NCBI RefSeq assembly: GCF_014851395.1 | Contig: NW_024041150.1 | Location: 11,742,137-11,806,136, forward strand | DNA: 64,000 nt | From: Micropterus salmoides | Taxonomy: Eukaryota > Chordata > Actinopteri > Centrarchiformes > Centrarchidae | Reading direction: 5' to 3' | Shown: piece by piece, positions 46,205-56,499 of the stretch | Layout of the letters: every line of letters begins with the position of its first letter | Position numbering within the stretch: the stretch's first letter is position 1 | Program-made: the position numbers and the translations under genes | The notes under the pieces: generated by a model | Database searches by the model: none | What the model was told of the DNA's origin: nothing | What the model saw: only the letters and a program-made list of their open reading frames with translations

Positions 46205-46803
46205 GAAGTTAAATTTAAAGTCATTCTACCCAGTAAAATCTTTCTTTTAAAGAAATAAATTGAATATTGATACTGAGTGTTCATTCTGTAAAGCTGCAGA
46301 GGAAAATGATTCCCATTTATTTTGGAACTGTTGTCACGCTGAGAAATTCTGGTCAGACATGTTGGAGTTCATTCAAACTCATTTCACTCTGGATATTTTG
46401 TTTCGTTTTATGGATGTTTTCTTTGGCGTTTTTGATTTCAGGGAGGATAAAAAGGCCTATATTTCATAACAAATCTGTTATTCTTACTTGCCAAGTACAA
46501 TATCCACAAATGTAAATTCACTGGTTCTAAACCATTCTTCCGTGTCTTTATCAGTGAACTAGATGCATATATGGACTCTGCAAAGCTCAAAGGACTGTAC
46601 AACTATATTCAACACTTATGATCTCATGGAAGTGACACTGGAACTCGAGAACTCAACCTAAAACTAACCTGGACTTTTTCGTCAGAAAGCATAATGAATG
46701 TTAAATTATTTTTGTACCCCTGGACAATGAAATGTTGTCTTTATATGTTGTATGTATATGATAATGTTCTCAATAAAGTCAATAAAAAATAAATAAAAAA
46801 TAA
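46205..46803 (+). pseudogene. L1-like LINE 3' end
   Basis: A 69-codon frame reads MNIDTECSFCKAAEENDSHL and then FWNCCHAEKFW, the cysteine-rich C-terminal block of L1-type ORF2 proteins. After a frameshift near 46465 it continues LLAKYNIHKCKFTGSKPFF, then RVFISELDAYMDS and a stop at about 46620. The 3' untranslated part ends in AATAAAGTCAATAAAAAATA and further A-rich repeats (46769-46803). All upstream L1 sequence is missing. Its segment 46525-46664 is duplicated in inverted orientation at 41852-41992. Confidence 0.8.
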
Positions 46804-46809
46804 AGTGGA

Positions 46810-47960
46810 TACATTTATACACTCCTATACTGAAATAAAATGGCGGACAATAAATGTAGCGCACTATATTTTAAATAGGTAGTGATTAGTTGGCTGAGTA
46901 ATGGTCTGCCTCATACAATTCCCTGATGTCAGCTATAGTCACTTGTGTAGGTTTGCACATCTGTGTGAGTTCTTAGTGTGCTGCTCAAAGGATTGTTACC
47001 TAACTCCATGTTGCTTCCTGTTGTTAACATGCTCTGTAGTCTGCATCCTTCCTGATTACTCTCCTTGTCAGTTTTCTCACACTCTCTTAGACATGTCATC
47101 AAAAGGTTAAAAAAGCTGAACTCCTAATGCACTTTTGCTCTGCCGGGATTCAATTAAACCTTGTGCTCAGCAGTTTCCTCTACAATATCTGCCTGCAGCA
47201 CGGCCCATTTGCTGGGCACTGAGAGCAGTCTGCCCAGGGCCTGTGCTCCATATGCTTTTGCGATGCAAGGCCTGTTCTCTGAGCCCACGGGAATCTGTTT
47301 GGAATCATTTGAGAGCTCTTGAAAGAGTGGGCTGTTATTTCCGGGAGGGGGGGTGGGGAGTGGGGGGTGAGGAGCAGGGACTGCCTGCGCAGTCGGCAGA
47401 ACTGTTGTGGCTCGACCTCCAAACAGGCAAAGTTTCATTAGTGAAACGTTCCTCGACAATGCCCGGCTCACCTTTTCACACCACCTCATTTTCGAACAGC
47501 AAACACCAAGCCGGTCAGACCCTTGAAGAATATTTTGGTTGAAATGTAACAAGATTGCATGGCTGTTATTTGTAACACCCACAGAAATACTGTGCAAGGT
47601 CCTTTCTGGTCTGCTGTGTGGGCTTCTTTTAGTCATTATTCATATCCCAAGTGTAATGTTTATGCTTATTGTGGGTCTGTGGTGTGTAGGTGAAGGGCTG
47701 CCAGAGAGCGGTGTTTCTGAGTGCTTCCTGTTACGTCTAATGCTACCAGTCTCCATGCCAGGATGGAGTGTAATGTAGGTCTACATCATGTGAAGTTTGT
47801 AACCCCTTTTATGATGAAGTGAGAAAAAGTCCCTCTACCGACAGATAACTAAGCTACTAGATCTAGTGTACATTTCTCCAAATGTTTGTACACTGAATAT
47901 CACATATCTTTCATAATGTTTCTAAAGAGTTACTTCTAGTTTTATGAGTTACTAAATTAT
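46810..47960. other. No gene; G-rich tract
   Basis: Frames at 47135-47542 (plus) and 47154-47636 (minus) are long but show no domain and overlap each other. GGGAGGGGGGGTGGGGAGTG and following G-runs (47342-47372) could form a G-quadruplex. Confidence 0.4.
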
Positions 47961-47969
47961 ATGTGCAGT

Positions 47970-49060
47970 AAATGTAGGTTTGGTCAAATTTGCTTTCATA
48001 CCACTAAGAGTGGCAGAAACTGCACCTTTGGCAGTCATTGCTGCATCAAGTCTTCTTGGCTATGACAAGACAAGCTTTGCACACCTGGATTTGGGGATTA
48101 TCTGCCATTCTCCTCTGCAGATCCTCTCATGCTCTGTCAGGTTGGATGGGGGCCGTTGGCGGACAGCTGTTTTCTGGCCTGTCCAGAGATGTTTGTAGGT
48201 TCAAGTCTGGGCTCTGGCTGGGCATCTCAAGGACATTCACAGTGTTGTCCCTAAGCTACTCCTGCCTTGTCTGGGCTGCTAAAATGAACCTTTAGCCCTG
48301 TCTGAGGTCCCGAGTATTCTGGTACAGGTTTTCATCAAGGATTTCTCAGTACTTTGCTCCATTCAGCTTCCTGTCCACCCTGACCAGTCCCACGGCATGA
48401 TGCTTCCACCACCATGCTTCATGGTTAGGATGGTATTGCACAGGTGATGAGCAGTTCCTAGTTTCCTGCAGACATGATGCTCAGAAATGAGGCTAAACTT
48501 TTCAATGTTGGTTTTTCTCAGACCAGATCTTGTTTCTCACAGTCTGAGGGGGCTTTCACACCTACCTCGTTGGGTCCGGATTTAGGACTTTTCAGTTTGC
48601 AGGTGTCAAACCTTCCCCCGGACCACAGTCCGGACCAAACAGATGCAATTTGGTCCGACGAAAAGAGGTACTCTCTGTCCGGATCAAACTGGAACCATGG
48701 TACGGTTCGTTTCTGGTGTGAAAGCTTTTTTTGGATGGTTCGGACTTTAGACTATCTAACTTTTTGCAAACTCCATCCATCATCTGGGCTTTCATGTGTC
48801 TTTCACTGAGGAGAGGCTTCTGTCTGGCCACTCTGCCATAAAGCCCAGATTGGTGGAATGGTTGTCCTTCTGGAAGTTTCTCCTATTTCCACACAGGATC
48901 TCTGGAGCAGCCAGAGTGACTATTGGGTTCTTGGTCACCTCTTTTACCAAGGCCATTCTCCCTTGATTGCTCAGTTTGGCTGGACGCCTGGCTTTAGGAA
49001 GAGTCCTGGTTGTCCTTCATCTTCCACTTCTTCTAGAATTATGCTGGCTAACCTTCAGCA
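47970..49060 (-). pseudogene. Tc1-like transposase relic, minus strand
   Basis: The minus strand retains the order of a Tc1-type transposase in broken frames. VARQKPLLSERHMKAQ (about 48780-48830) precedes the catalytic region. Beyond the insert, the sequence complementary to 48395-48425 reads as a KHGGGSIM-like motif. The region near 48200-48290 corresponds to text that follows the second catalytic Asp. Near 48010-48060 the C-terminal RRL-like end can be traced. Numerous indels exclude function. A separate MITE (about 48546-48760) interrupts the catalytic region between LSERHMKAQ and the downstream motif. No terminal inverted repeats were found. Confidence 0.65.
48546..48760. mobile_element. 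MITE nested in the Tc1 relic
   Basis: It starts GGGGGCTTTCACACCTACC and ends near TTCTGGTGTGAAAGC, an inverted GCTTTCACACC pair. It contains TCCGGACCAAACAG, GGTCCGGA-type internal words and GGTACGGTTCG. The flanking Tc1-derived sequence reads across it. The exact right limit is uncertain. Confidence 0.55.
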
Positions 49061-49099
49061 GAATTTTTTTCAAGGTTTATTTATTCATCAGACAACACG

Positions 49100-49738
49100 G
49101 GGTTCTACAACAAATGTGAGCTGTAGTCTCTTCATGCTACACTCAAAACCCCCAAAACAATAACAGAAAAGTACTGGTGGACTGCAGAAGGTGAATTGAG
49201 GAGTCCCTCAGCCTGAGGAAAGGCAGCGGATACTCCTGTAACTCTTTCCTGATACCCCTATTGAGTCTGCTTAATGATCCGATTCTTTATTGGTACTACT
49301 ATCGATACTTTACTACGATCTGCACGATAACGTTGTTATATATTGACATGACATGTCACTAGTGATAAAACCTAATATGGAAGTGTGCATGATGTATGTA
49401 TGTATGTATGTATGTATGTATGTATGTATTCACTGCCTGGAAGTAATGTTACCTGGTAGAAGGAGGAGCAGCTGGTTTGTCTCAGCTAGCAGCTGGGTTT
49501 ACAACAATGTGCCAGATTTTAAGACTAACGTTACAGAACAGTCTATGCTCTAGCTTGATTTTAACATTTGGCTAACTGCCAAGCTAACGTTGTATAAAAC
49601 AAACAGGATGACAGACTGAGGACAGAGATGATTAAATTAACCCTTTCTACATGTTTACCTTACACACAGGTGTGTTGATATAGTAATGTATTTTCACTCA
49701 CAAAGGTTTTATTACACGTAGCCTGCTTACAGTAAGGA
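49100..49738. other. No gene; contains (ATGT)n
   Basis: Only a tetranucleotide repeat (49391-49430) and unassigned AT-rich DNA are present. Confidence 0.4.
49391..49430. repeat. (ATGT)n microsatellite
   Basis: About nine to ten tetranucleotide units. Confidence 0.9.
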
Positions 49739-49746
49739 GCGTAGCT

Positions 49747-50593
49747 TAGGGTGACCAGACGTCCTCATTTTCCGAGGACAGTCCCCGGTTTTGATGGCCT
49801 GTCCCCGTCTGGACCGGCCCCCGGAAATCTGATTGTGTTAATCATAGATTGTATAAGGTGTTAAAAGACCTGAAATCAGATTTTACGAGGCCAGAAAGTC
49901 TGGACAGCAGAGCATACAGGTGTCGTGTGGAAAAGTGATTGTTCGCCGAAAACTGATTGCCGTCTGTGGGAGCGTGCGCAGCATGTAACGTTATCGGACT
50001 GTATCTTTATGTGGACAGCTGCTTTTATCTGGATCATGCCATACTGTTCATGGATCAAACAGACATAATGTCTAAATAAACACCACTTTATGTCCGTGGC
50101 AATAGCAAAGGTATGTTGGGAAACTTTAACGGTTCTTTTAAGAGAATAATTACAATTGTCACAAAATCACAAAAAGTGTTTGCAGTATATAATGTAATCA
50201 GGTCTGACATTTAGGCTACGTGATTATAGGCAATAATAGAAGCCTGTTGTTGCGTATGGATTATGTGTTTGGTAGGCCTATGTCTAAGACTGTAGCCTAT
50301 AATTAACATGACTTACTGCTGAGTTATATATAAAATAAAGACATGATCTATTTTGCAATTATCCTTAAGATTCTACATTATTTTACTTGCTGTGTACCAA
50401 CCAATCCAGTCTTTTTTATCTGTTTAAATACCTTTAAATGGCCCAAACAACACATAAAATGACATGATTTCATTTAGAAGAGACAGCTTATAAAACCAAA
50501 ATCGTCGTATAGTAACATTATATTTTTTAATGACATACTGACCAGCAAACCAAAAATGTCCCCGGCTTTCATTTCAGAAATCTGGTTACCTTA
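49747..50593. mobile_element. 847-bp hAT-type non-autonomous element
   Basis: The termini are TAGGGTGACCAGACGTCC on the left and AAATCTGGTTACCTTA on the right, an imperfect inverted pair. The 8-bp flanks GCGTAGCT (49739-49746) and GCGTCGCT (50594-50601) match at 7 of 8. CCCCGG-rich words lie just inside both ends (GTCCCCGGTTTTGATGG, TCCCCGGCTTTCA). No transposase is visible. Confidence 0.75.
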
Positions 50594-50681
50594 GCGTCGC
50601 TGTCGTCAACTCGAGTATTTTGGAGCTAACTTAACTACACAGTCTCCACTGCGACGGCGCAGCCTCTGGCTCTGTTGGGCG

Positions 50682-50744
<63 letters not shown>
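50682..50744. repeat. (GT)n microsatellite
   Basis: About 31 GT units, the longest dinucleotide run in the window. Confidence 0.95.
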
Positions 50745-50746
<2 letters not shown>

Positions 50747-50804
50747 CCAACAGAGAGCAGCAGAGGCTGCAGCCTGATGATGTACAGTCCCGGGCCTGGT
50801 TTAA

Positions 50805-52211
50805 AGAGGTGGTATTCTGCTTTTTGGCTTTTCCCCTCTCCTTTATTGAGTTATCTCTTTTTTGTGCATGTAATAGGTTTGCAAAGTGAAAAAGCCCAAA
50901 GGGAGTTCCCATCTCCCACAGAAAACTCTGCTCTAAACTGAAAACAGGTTGTTTGTAGTTCAGCCCTTCACTTCCTTTACTTGTGACGTCACAATGAAAA
51001 CGCGTCATAAAGCTTGCCAAGCGACTAGCGGGGTCAGGCACGCCCTCAAACCAAGCTAGTCTGAGCGGAGGCCGACTCGCCTTTGTTTGGTTTTACATTG
51101 TAGAAATGTTGTACCTGTTCCTGCTTCCAGGTACTTTTTTTCGTATCGCCTCACCTTCATCGAGGTTCCAAGCGAGCTGAGGGATACTAACATGTAACGT
51201 GAAAACACGACAGACTGTTGATTGGTCAGAGAGAATATTCACTTTTCACTGCATCATCACTGTGTGCGCCAGACAGAGGCCAGCAACAGAAAGTTTTATA
51301 TCTTACAGTTTTTCTTATGGAGAAGTTTTGAGGTGAGAAATCAGCTGTGTAGATTTCGAATATTGACAGTTATACGAGAAGTGATGGTGGAACAAAAATG
51401 TGCTTGAATATTTTCGGAGTTGAGGAGCTCCGCAAGTGGCTGCGGGGGAAGCCTGCTGTGACCCGCGGGAGGAGCGTGTGAGGCCGGCCAGCCGCCCGCT
51501 CACAGAGCACTCTGCTCCCGCCGTCACACAGACCGCTGCAGCAACAACGGCAGAGGAAAACACAGCTGGAAGGTTTTCATACCGCTTATCTGTCTTTACA
51601 TTCTGAGGAATGTTGAAACGTTTTAACTTAAAAAAGAGAAAGCTGTGTGGATCGCTGGTGTGTGTGTCGCATTGAACATCGCGGCAGTTGTGTGTGGCGT
51701 CGCTATGACAACAAGCTACGTACTATCTCTGGGTACTATCTGCAGTGGAAAACGGAGCAGGGCCGAGTAGAGTCGAGTCTATCGATTTGCGCTATCGTAG
51801 CATTTTTCGGCAAGGCAGCAGAGATCGTCAGAACACCGGCAACAGTTCAACGTTTAGTCCTGATGGTAAGATGTGCAACAATGATGTTGTGTGGTTGTGG
51901 ACTTGTGAGTAACTTAACTAATACCATCTGCTAGGTTACAGTCGCAGTATGAAGCGGCTTTGATTTGGATCACACTACCTTGTTTCTTACGACCTGCTCT
52001 TCTCCTCTGCTTCTGATTGGTTAGTAATCCTTACCTGGGAACTGCACATGTGCAACTCCCAACAAAGATTTTGTACAAGTAAGATGCATCACTCTGTAGC
52101 TCAAGAGAGAAAAATATGGTGTTTTGTTTTTAAAATTAAACCATGTAAACCTGTTCTGGTACAACCCCTAATTAAGATTTTGAACCTGAAAATGAGCAGA
52201 ATACCACCTCT
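50805..52211. mobile_element. TTAA-flanked DNA element with perfect 16-bp TIRs
   Basis: The left terminus AGAGGTGGTATTCTGC (50805-50820) and the right terminus GCAGAATACCACCTCT (52196-52211) are exact inverse complements. Both are flanked by TTAA (50801-50804 and 52212-52215). TTAA duplications are used by the piggyBac and Kolobok superfamilies. The sub-terminal TTTTTGGCTTTTCCCC is reminiscent of Kolobok-derived fish MITEs. No transposase is present, and a second DNA element (about 51075-51785) occupies the middle. Confidence 0.85.
51075..51785. mobile_element. TIR DNA element (family X, copy 2), nested
   Basis: Interior words TTGGTCAGAGAGAATATTCAC, GAGAAGTTTTGAGGTGAGAA and GCAAGTGGCTGCGGGGGAAG match copy 1 (41160-41370). 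The right side (TCTCTGGGTACTATCTGCAG, GTGGAAAACGGAGCAGGGCC) is the inverse of 42205-42270. The left end CCGACTCGCC and the right end GGCCGAGTAGAGTCGAG are the worn termini. It lies entirely inside the TTAA element. Confidence 0.6.
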
Positions 52212-52215
52212 TTAA

Positions 52216-52785
52216 TACAGTGTTTTTGTGCCATCATTAAAAACATTGCTTCACGTTAAATCAGATTTGACTCTCAAGGCATAGAGTTACATTAGCGGAC
52301 CTGCTAGTCTTGATATCAGTATTGATAACCTCGGACCTTATTGATTTTCAGGTTTTGAGGAATTTTGGAACAGTATCCTTTTAACACCGGGTATGGATCC
52401 CCATGCCTACATGCCAGTTTGTGATGTTTCCAGTAGGGATGGGCATTTCAAGCAAAATAATTTGCAGACTGCCAGCTTTACCTGTGAAACCTTTTATATA
52501 GGCAGGTATGTGCCATTCTGAATCATGTCCAACCAATTAAATTTACTGCAGGTGGACACTAATCAAGGTGTAGAAACAACAAGATAACTTTTATTAATTG
52601 TAAAATGCTTTCTTTAGTAGGATCCTCTTGTAAAATAGTCAGCGTGTCTGCGTCTTCTAACGTAATACCAGATAGCCTGTCTTTCTATGTATTTCTCTGC
52701 ATTTGGACCGGTTACTGGTCATGGGTGATTAAGCTGAAAACCGGCCTATTCCGGTCCCTTATCACAATTATCATGTTATGCCATG
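52216..52785. other. No gene seen between two transposons
   Basis: About 570 bp without a recognised repeat or credible frame. It ends at the TA target of the Tc1 element. Confidence 0.4.
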
Positions 52786-52787
52786 TA

Positions 52788-54323
52788 CAGTGGGGAGAAC
52801 AAGTATTTGATACACTGCTGATTTTGCAGCTTTTCCTACTAACAAAGCATGTAGAGGTCTGTAATTTTTAGCATAGGTACACTTCAACTGTGAGACAGAA
52901 TCTAAAACAAAAATCCAGAAAATCACATTGTATGATTTTTTTATTTGCATTTTATTGCGTGACATAAGTATTTGATCACCTACCAACCAGTAAGAATTCC
53001 GGCTCTCACAGACCTGTTCTTCTTTAAAAAGCCCTCTGTTCTCCACTCATTACCTGTATAAAAGACACCTGTCCACACACTCAATCAAACAGACCCCAAC
53101 CTCTCCACAATGGCAGAGACCAGAGAGCTGTGTAAGGACATCAGGGATAAAATTGTAGACCTGCACAAGGCTGGGATGGCCTACAGGACAATAGGCAAGC
53201 AGCTTGGTGGGAAGGCAACAACTGTTGGCACAATTATTAGAAAATGGAAAAAGTTCAAGATGACGGTCAATCTCCTTCTGTCTGGGGCTCCATTCAAGAT
53301 CTCACCTCGTGGGGCATCTGTGATCATGAGGAAGGTGAGGGATCAGCCCAGAACTACACGGCAGGACCTGGTCAATGACCTGAAGAGAGCTGGGACCACA
53401 GTCTCAAAGAAAACTATTAGTAACACATTACGCCGTCATGGATTAAAATCCGGCAGCGCACGCAAGGTCCCCCTGCTCAAGCCAGCGCATGTCCAAGCCC
53501 ATCTGAAGTTTGCCAATGACCATCTGGATGATCCAGAGGAGGAATGGGAGAAGGTCATGTGGTCTGAGACAAAAATAGAGCTTTATGGCCTAAACTCCAC
53601 TCCCCGTGTTTGGAGGAAGAGGAAGGATGAGTACAACCCCAAGAACACCATCCCAACCGTGAAGCATGGAGGTGGAAACGTCATTCTTTGGGGATGCTTT
53701 TCTGCAAAGGGGACAGGACGTATTGAGAGGAGGATGGATGGGGCCATGTATCGCGAGATCTTGGCCAACAACCTCCTGCCCTCAGTAAGAGCATTGAAGA
53801 TGGGTCGTGGCTGGATCTTCCAGCATGATGACCCGAAACACACAGCCAGGGCAAGTAAGGAGTAGCTCCGTAAGAAGCATCTCAAGGTCCTGGAGTGGCC
53901 TAACCAGTCTCCAGACCTGAACCCAATAGAAAATCTTTGGAGGAAGCTGAAAGTCCGTATTGCCCAGCGACAGCCCTGAAACCTGAAGGATCTGGAGAAG
54001 GTCTGTATGGAGGAGTGGGCCAAAATCCCTGCTGCATTGTGTGCAAACCTGGTCAAGAACTACAGGAAACGTATGATCTCTGTAATTGCAAACAAAGGTT
54101 TCTGTACCAAATATTAAGTTCTGCTTTTCTGATGTATCAAATACTTGTGTCCTGCAATAAAATGCAAATTATTTAAAAAAAATACGATTTTCTGGATTTA
54201 TTGTTTTAGATTCTGTCTCACAGTTGAAGTGTACCTATGATAAAAATTACAGACCTCTACATGCTTTGTAAGTAGGAAAACCTGCAAAATCAGCAGTGTA
54301 TCAAATACTTGTTCTCCCCACTG
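52788..54323 (+). mobile_element. Complete Tc1-like transposon (1536 bp)
   Basis: Both ends carry the same sequence in opposite orientation: CAGTGGGGAGAACAAGTATT on the left and AATACTTGTTCTCCCCACTG on the right. These long inverted repeats extend about 200 bp inward. Within each, the AAGTATTTGAT word recurs (about 52800 and 52966; mirrored on the right), the IR/DR layout of fish Tc1 elements. The left flank is the expected TA (52786-52787). The right flank reads TG, probably a decayed TA. A transposase gene lies between, with two premature stops. Confidence 0.92.
53110..54116 (+). pseudogene. Tc1-like transposase, recently inactivated
   Basis: ATG at 53110 opens a frame nearly colinear with full Tc1 transposases (about 335 codons to TAA at 54114-54116). 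The N-terminal paired-like helix-turn-helix (residues 1-50) and a second one (about 68-115) are intact. The linker reads NLLLSGAPFKISPRG, so the usual GRPR-type basic box is altered. The catalytic core has VMWSETKIELYG, in which the first Asp of the DD34E triad is missing by a clean one-codon deletion. FQHDDPKHTA holds the second Asp but is one residue short, and SPDLNPIENLW holds the Glu. Two stops interrupt it: TAG at 53863-53865 (replacing a Trp codon) and TGA in QRQP*NLKDL at about 53977, a CpG-type change from an Arg codon. Confidence 0.92.
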
Positions 54324-54401
54324 TGTGTTTAAAAGCCACCAACAAAATAATAAATAAACATTACTTTTAGATTTTGACAGAAAAATCTTGAATCAAGGTT
54401 C

Positions 54402-54433
54402 GCAGGATGCAAACTTGTTGTAGACTTTGTGAC
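54402..54433 (+). repeat. 32-bp direct repeat, left of duplicated insert
   Basis: GCAGGATGCAAACTTGTTGT plus AGACTTTGTGAC. The same 32 bp occur at 54794-54825 with one mismatch (T to C). The pair brackets the 348-bp duplicated segment. Confidence 0.9.
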
Positions 54434-54434
54434 A

Positions 54435-54782
54435 TATATCTTCTTCTTCTTTTAGTATTGTCTGTATTTTTGTAGCTAAAGGAAGTCGTGGCACATCCAA
54501 TTATTTAATACATTCCAGTGTTTTGCCCTACGAGTTTTTTCAGTAGGGGTGTTTGACCCCTGTGTCATGGAGCGGGTGTGTTACGGATACATGGTGACTT
54601 CCTGTTTAGGCTCATCACCTCCTCCGTACCTCTTCAACATTTTTAAAGCTAAAGTTACTACCTCCTGATGGAGCTTTCTTCAGTTATGCTAAAATCAGAT
54701 ATTGGGCGATGAAAACATTGTTATGACCCCGGCTCTCAGGCCACAACAAAGAAGGCGGAGGCAACTCTGGTTTAACAAAGAT
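54435..54782 (+). repeat. 348-bp local duplication (recipient copy)
   Basis: It is identical in length and nearly identical in sequence (about three differences that I can see) to 56486-56833, in the same orientation. It starts with the last bases of a SINE tail (TATATCTTCTTCTTC), carries the SINE's right target duplication (CTTTTAG) and about 265 bp of neighbouring DNA. It stops about 64 bp into the LTR-like element that begins at 56770. The lack of complete transposon ends marks it as the copied version. Confidence 0.9.
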
Positions 54783-54793
54783 CGTCTTTGGAT

Positions 54794-54825
54794 GCAGGAC
54801 GCAAACTTGTTGTAGACTTTGTGAC
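54794..54825 (+). repeat. 32-bp direct repeat, right of duplicated insert
   Basis: This is the partner of 54402-54433, with 31 of 32 positions the same. A stretch of 11 bp (54783-54793) separates it from the end of the duplicated segment. Confidence 0.9.
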
Positions 54826-56240
54826 TGTATGGACGGAGTCAGATATTCTGAAAAATAAAAAAAGATATGTTTAGTCAGGCTTTGTAAACAAGGAGGAACG
54901 CTGCCCACATGAGAGCAGCCTCTTTCAGACCAACTTGTTACTGTGTGCTCAGCAGCATGTGGAGACTGTAATGTCGTAACCAATTTGATACAGGACAATT
55001 TACAATACATGGATTGCAACAATTCATTCATTGTGAATTTCCCCCATAAATGCACATACATTTCAGTATTTCTATATTGCATGATGTATCAAATGAATTG
55101 ATTTTGACCCATCAAGAGGTGGTAACTTTAGTGGTAAAAATGTCAAAGAGGAACGGAGAATGTAATGGGCATAAACAGGCATTAATTTATGCGCCGCATC
55201 TGTGACAGCCCCCCCTGAAAATAAATCCTAGGGGAAACACTGTATATTGTTATTGCACCATTGGTTTACGCCTTGGTGTCCTACATTTTGGGCGCAAAAA
55301 TAAATTTGTATTTATCAAGGTCAAAGTGGCCTTACCCAAAAAATGACTTAATTCCAGGCCTGCCTTGTACCATCACCCTACCTACCATCTGTTCTGTTTT
55401 ACCATCATTTTTCTCCCAAACCTACGTCGCCTCCCTGCTGCATGGTTATAAATGTGTACAAAACTCAACTCAAGTCTTCCTTCCTCCTCTGTAAAAAAAA
55501 AAAATAAAAATCCCTATTTCACTGAAACTGCCTCAAACCCCTTGTACATTTGTAACTGACTTTGTTTGATCACAGACATAATGTGAGCAACATACAGTAG
55601 ACTTTATAATTCAAATGAATTATATGAATTTCTTATGATGAAATCACAGACAGAGACATAGTGCACTCTTTTGTACCAGTGAATGTGAGTGCCTTGCTCT
55701 TTGGAATAGTTAAGCAGGTATTTTAAATGAGAATGGTGCTTTGGTAAAACAGCCATAACACAATCGTACAGCAGCATAAACTGGAAACATTGCTTATGCA
55801 CGTTGATAGCATAAGTGATGTATGCTATTCAGGGAACTATTGATTTATATGGTGCTTTTACAGTTTGGTGTGGGCTGCATTGGTGTAATGGAGCCATAAG
55901 AAGTAGATACACTGACTGTGTTCCTGCCCAAATCCATAGAGTGGGACAATGGAAGTCTCTGTCAAAATAGTGAAACTAAAGACATAAAGAGCTGCCATGT
56001 GAAAGAGTGATAATAATGAGTGCTTACAGTAGAATGAAAAGCAGTGGAGATTATCAATTCTTAACATGCTCTAACCTTCATTTAAAGGAAGTCAAAGTTG
56101 GGACAGGTCATAGGCTACATATTTTGGAAGTTTGTTCCAGCTCTGTGGTGCAAAGTAACCAAATGCTGTTTGGAGTTGTTTGAACTCGAGGAGCAGTTAG
56201 CAGATGGCTACCTGGTTACCTTTCTGTCTTTGCATCAAAG
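54826..56240. other. No gene seen
   Basis: About 1.4 kb of AT-rich DNA with short chance frames. No repeat recognised. Confidence 0.4.
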
Positions 56241-56250
56241 ACACTTTTAG

Positions 56251-56499
56251 GGGTGGCAGTAGTTCAGTCCATAAGTATTAGGCTGGGAACTGGAGGGTTG
56301 CTGGTTCAAATCCTGCTCGGACCAGAGTTGTGGAGCATGGACTGGTAGCTGGAGAGGTGCCTGTTCACCTCCTGGGCCTCCTGAAGGAGGCCTTGAGCAA
56401 GCTCCTGAACCCTCAACTGCTCAGACATCTCTCCGTGTGTTGCTATGGGTTGTGTGTGCACGTGCATGAGGGGGATTAAATAAAGTATATCTTCTTCTT
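56251..56499 (+). mobile_element. tRNA-derived SINE
   Basis: It starts GGGTGGCAGTAGTTCAGTCC, an A-box-like tRNA head, with a B-box GGTTCAAATCC about 50 bp further on (about 56302-56312). It ends ATTAAATAAAGTATATC with a short TTC repeat. CTTTTAG occurs at 56244-56250 and again at 56500-56506 as a 7-bp target duplication. RNA polymerase III would transcribe it from the internal boxes. Its tail was included in the duplication at 54435. Confidence 0.8.

Noticed and set aside
47135..47636. Overlapping 135- and 160-codon frames on opposite strands
   Set aside because: GC-rich DNA with few stops in both directions. Neither translation has a recognisable domain or an intron signal that I can defend.
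50631..51041. 136-codon minus-strand frame containing a long His-Thr repeat
   Set aside because: The repeat is only the (GT)n microsatellite read in frame. The rest lies in the TTAA element.
52788..54323. Active Tc1 transposon
   Set aside because: The termini are complete, but two stop codons and the lost catalytic Asp codon exclude function.
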